Positions 5,369-7,856 of a stretch of DNA of 7,856 nucleotides are shown piece by piece. The notes beneath the pieces were generated by a model that was given only the letters and a program-made list of their open reading frames with translations, was not told the DNA's origin and did no database searches. How positions within the stretch are numbered: position 1 is the first letter of the stretch; each line of letters starts with the position of its first letter. This stretch comes from DATLYH01 sp035575035 (GTDB lineage: Bacteria; Planctomycetota; Planctomycetia; Gemmatales; Gemmataceae), in contig DATLYH010000251.1 in assembly GCA_035575035.1 (NCBI GenBank), positions 1 to 7,856 of the forward strand, in the 5' to 3' direction. Position numbers and translations under genes: made by a program.

Positions 5369-6907
5369 ATGACAACCGAGCTGACGAGCACCCTGAGCGG
5401 TCTGGTGGAGCGGATTGTAGGGCTTGCCCGTCAGGACCCGCAGCTACGCGATGAGCTGCGCCGGTTGGCAGAGGCGATCTTGACGGTAACCCGCGTGGAC
5501 CCTGACCGGTCCGGCCCGGCGGCCACGGGGGATGCGACGACCGCCCCGGTCCTCCCTGCCGTCCTGGCCGAATCCCCGCCTCCCCCGCCGGTTCCTCCCA
5601 GCCTGCCCCGGCGGGAGGGCCCCGTGGTCCCCGAGCCAGTGACGCCGCCCCAGGCCGAATCACCGCGCGTCTGGGCTGCGCGGTGGACGCCGCCCGTCCA
5701 AGCCGATCTGCCCATCATCGAGGCCCGGTGCCGGCTGAAGGCCGAAGCCGCGCGCTGGGCCGCGATGCGCCGCCGCCGGCTGGCCGAGGGGGCCGATTTC
5801 CGGACCGAGATCGAGCCGAAAGACCGGGAACTCATCGCCCGCGCCAAAGAGCTGCCCGATTGCTTCCTCTGGATGTGTCATCCCAGCGGGCCATCGCCGG
5901 CCGACCCGTCCTGGTATCTCACCGTGGCTGGGTGCTTCGAAGCCGTCGCCGAGGGCCTAGCCCTGGTCCGAGGCCTTCTCGATTCCCCGGACCCTCTGCC
6001 GGAAGAGTTCGGCCAGTCCCTCGATCTGCTGGCAGAAGCCCAATCCGCCCTCCGGACCGCTGTCCTTCGGATGGACGACCAGACTGATCCCGACCAGACC
6101 CGAGTCTTCAACTGGCTCCGGATCACCGCGAACGAGAACCAGGTCTTCATCCCGCGGCACATGCGGACTGACGACCCGGCCGATCCGACCCGCTGGGCCG
6201 ACCTGCTTGCCCGGATCGATGCTGTCGATGCACGGCTGCGGGAAATCCAGAAGAAGACGCGGGTGCGCAAGAAACTCTTCGGCAAGCTGCGGCACAAGGT
6301 ATCGCTGGTCGAAAGCGAGCCGGAAAACGCCATCGAGAACTGGCGCGCCCTGGCCGCGACGGTGGACGAGTTGATCAGCAGCGGCGTGCCGCCGAGCAAT
6401 ACGCAGATCCGGGAGCTGCTATTGCCGGTGATCGAGGAGATGCCGGAGCTGGGCGACCTGCCGCGGGGGTTTCAGCTGGTCCTGCGGGAGATCGACCGCT
6501 TCCTGGCCGCCTGCCCGACACCAGAGTCGCCTACGGTTATCGAGGAACCGGCCCCGGTCGTCCGCGAGGCCGCCCGCCTGTTGGAAGGGCGGTCGATAGT
6601 CTTGATCGGCGGGGAACGGCGCCCGGCAGCCTGCGAAGCGCTACGGCGCGGCCTCGGCCTGCGGGAGCTTATCTGGATCGAGACGCGGGAGCACCAATCG
6701 ATCGACGGCTTTGAGCCGTACATCGCCCGGCCCGAAGTGGCCCTGGTCGTATTGGCAATCCGCTGGTCCAGCCATTCCTTCGGCGATGTGAAGGAATTCT
6801 GCGACCGGCACGGCAAGCCGTTGGTTCGGTTGCCGGGAGGATACAACATCAATCAGGTGGCCGCCCAGATCATGGCCCAGTGCAGCCAGCGCCTGCGGTG
6901 CATTTAG
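5369..6907 (+). CDS. DUF2325 domain protein with long N-terminal region
   Basis: The product has 512 residues. It has no signal peptide or membrane segment, so it is probably cytoplasmic. In order, there is a short helical N-terminus (residues 1-45); a Pro/Ala-rich linker (about 50-105) with ESPPPPPVPPSLP; a mainly helical central region of no known family (about 110-395) with a basic stretch, QKKTRVRKKLFGKLRHK; and a C-terminal DUF2325 domain (about 407-512). The last is recognised from RSIVLIGGERRP, the late SSHSFGDVKEFCDRHGKPLVRL and the final helix. In this family a Rossmann-like fold with a GG near its first strand and a Ser-His before the last helix is conserved; its function is unknown. 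ATG 5369 is chosen because GAGGGA (5357-5362) lies 6 bases upstream; an in-frame TTG at 5345 lacks such a site. The closest neighbour is the divergent NIPSNAP gene; no operon partner follows. Confidence 0.85.
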   Translation: MTTELTSTLSGLVERIVGLARQDPQLRDELRRLAEAILTVTRVDPDRSGPAATGDATTAPVLPAVLAESPPPPPVPPSLPRREGPVVPEPVTPPQAESPRVWAARWTPPVQADLPIIEARCRLKAEAARWAAMRRRRLAEGADFRTEIEPKDRELIARAKELPDCFLWMCHPSGPSPADPSWYLTVAGCFEAVAEGLALVRGLLDSPDPLPEEFGQSLDLLAEAQSALRTAVLRMDDQTDPDQTRVFNWLRITANENQVFIPRHMRTDDPADPTRWADLLARIDAVDARLREIQKKTRVRKKLFGKLRHKVSLVESEPENAIENWRALAATVDELISSGVPPSNTQIRELLLPVIEEMPELGDLPRGFQLVLREIDRFLAACPTPESPTVIEEPAPVVREAARLLEGRSIVLIGGERRPAACEALRRGLGLRELIWIETREHQSIDGFEPYIARPEVALVVLAIRWSSHSFGDVKEFCDRHGKPLVRLPGGYNINQVAAQIMAQCSQRLRCI

Positions 6908-7244
6908 CGGGGGTTTGCCTATCCGGCAAGGGCATTGAACGGCGGGTAGATGCCAGGCCTCTTCGATGCTCCGAATGTCGTTAACAGAGGGTAACTGCTG
7001 TCCGTTAGGGGGAAGTCGGCCCGTACCATTGCCTGCCGCTTCGGGGTGAGTGCCAGCATCGTCCTGTACGGAGCTGAACCGGTTTTGATGGTCCTCAATG
7101 GCTGCCTGCCCCTGGAATTGGCGCCGGCAACGCCCCCGCAAGGGAGCCGTCGTCTTCACTGGCGCTTCCGGCTCAATTCCCGATGCATCCGGTTTCCATC
7201 GGCCGGCTGCCCGCGCACTCATGGAACGGCATTCCCGGGACTCG
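6908..7244. other. Intergenic stretch with no convincing gene
   Basis: This lies between the converging DUF2325 and acetate kinase genes. Open frames exist on both strands, but their translations show no domain and lack ribosome-binding sites. A small hairpin, TTGCC (6915-6919) with GGCAA (6925-6929), follows the DUF2325 stop; with 5 base pairs and no T-run it is too weak to call a terminator. On the minus strand a short stretch reads QAMVRADFPLTDSSYPLLT, which looks mildly protein-like and may be debris, but I cannot assign it. Confidence 0.5.
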
Positions 7245-7856
7245 TCACGACTGCCGGCCGGCCAGCCGCACTGTCTCGCGCGCGATCATCAAGTCCTCGC
7301 GGGTGGCGATCACCAGGATTCGGCCGGGCGAGGTCGGCGTGGCTACATCGGCATCGGGCCGGCAGACAGCGTTGGCCGCCGGGTCCAACTCCAGCCCCAA
7401 GCAATCCAGCCCGGCGCAGGCGGCCGCCCGCACCTCCACCGCGTTCTCGCCCACGCCGGCCGTGAACACCAATCCGTCCACGCCGCCCAAGGTCACTGCC
7501 AGGGCGCCGATCATCTGACGGATGCGGTGCGCGTAAATATCCAGCGCCAGCCGGGCTTGTGCGTGGCCCGACCGGGCCGCTGCCAGTACCTGCCGCATAT
7601 CCGAGGCGACGCCGGAGACGCCCAGAAGCCCCGACTGGTGGTTGAGTACGTCATCGAGCTGCTCGGGCGTCAATCCCTTGCGCCGCAGCACGTGCAGCAA
7701 CAAGCCCGGATCGACCGAGCCGCTGCGCGTGCCCATCATCAACCCTTCCAGCGGCGTGAAGCCCATCGACGTGTCCACGCACACCCCGTCGCGCACCGCC
7801 GACGCCGAGCAACCATTGCCCAGATGGCAGATGACCAGGCGTAGCCCCCTCACCCC
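7245..7856 (-). CDS. ackA: Acetate kinase, C-terminal half
   Basis: The visible 203 codons run from the window edge to the TGA at 7247-7245; the family is about 400 residues long, so the N-terminal half lies outside. The enzyme interconverts acetate plus ATP with acetyl phosphate plus ADP, in the cytoplasm, and normally pairs with phosphotransacetylase or phosphoketolase. Family motifs appear in order: CHLGNG with the phosphate-contacting His (His208 in the Methanosarcina enzyme), VDTSMGFTPLEGLMMGTRSG with the catalytic Arg (Arg241), VFTAGVGENA (the GIGEN nucleotide-binding loop), and near the end TREDLMIARET with the Glu matching Glu384. The motifs look intact, so this half appears functional. 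GCS replaces the more usual GSS or GAS after HLGN, a minor variation. The gene converges on the DUF2325 gene across a 337-base gap. The start cannot be judged here. Confidence 0.93.
   Translation of the reverse strand, partial: GVRGLRLVICHLGNGCSASAVRDGVCVDTSMGFTPLEGLMMGTRSGSVDPGLLLHVLRRKGLTPEQLDDVLNHQSGLLGVSGVASDMRQVLAAARSGHAQARLALDIYAHRIRQMIGALAVTLGGVDGLVFTAGVGENAVEVRAAACAGLDCLGLELDPAANAVCRPDADVATPTSPGRILVIATREDLMIARETVRLAGRQS

Noticed and set aside
6641..7222. Minus-strand open frame of 193 codons
   Set aside because: Over half of it is antisense to the DUF2325 gene. No domain or ribosome-binding site supports it, so it is treated as a shadow.

Overview
The window is high-GC DNA with gene families typical of Planctomycetota, most likely a Gemmata/Pirellula-like lineage. 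The indicators are a DUF1501 protein with a twin-arginine leader, a DUF1559 pseudopilin-like protein followed by a small transthyretin-like lipoprotein, a remnant of the WD40-associated type of Ser/Thr kinase, an exported NIPSNAP protein, and G/C-rich intergenic repeats. The lineage is inferred from family content, not from any marker gene.

Layout. Positions 1-1022 (minus) hold the N-terminal 340 residues of a DUF1501 protein with a promoter-like site upstream. About 1.4 kb without an intact gene follows. It contains a decayed kinase fragment (1762-2106, two frameshifts) and short direct repeats (2194-2275). A good sigma70-type promoter (2304-2332) then leads into DUF1559 (2415-3359) and a lipoprotein gene (3413-3862), a likely operon. 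A hairpin overlapping both stop codons separates these from two minus-strand genes. The first of those encodes a secreted protein made of two duplicated beta-rich modules (3890-4693). The second encodes an exported NIPSNAP protein (4776-5210). A hairpin-forming repeat lies between the two. Divergently transcribed is a 512-residue protein ending in a DUF2325 domain (5369-6907). After a 337-base stretch with no convincing gene, the window closes with the C-terminal half of acetate kinase on the minus strand (7245-7856).

How the genes fit together. Five of the seven genes encode exported or envelope proteins, but no single pathway connects them. The only convincing functional pairing is DUF1559 plus the lipoprotein. 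Acetate kinase is the only recognisable metabolic enzyme. I found no CRISPR array, tRNA, rRNA, transposase or toxin-antitoxin pair, and no clear new multi-gene system. The best candidates for new biology are the DUF2325 protein, the two-module secreted protein and the kinase remnant.
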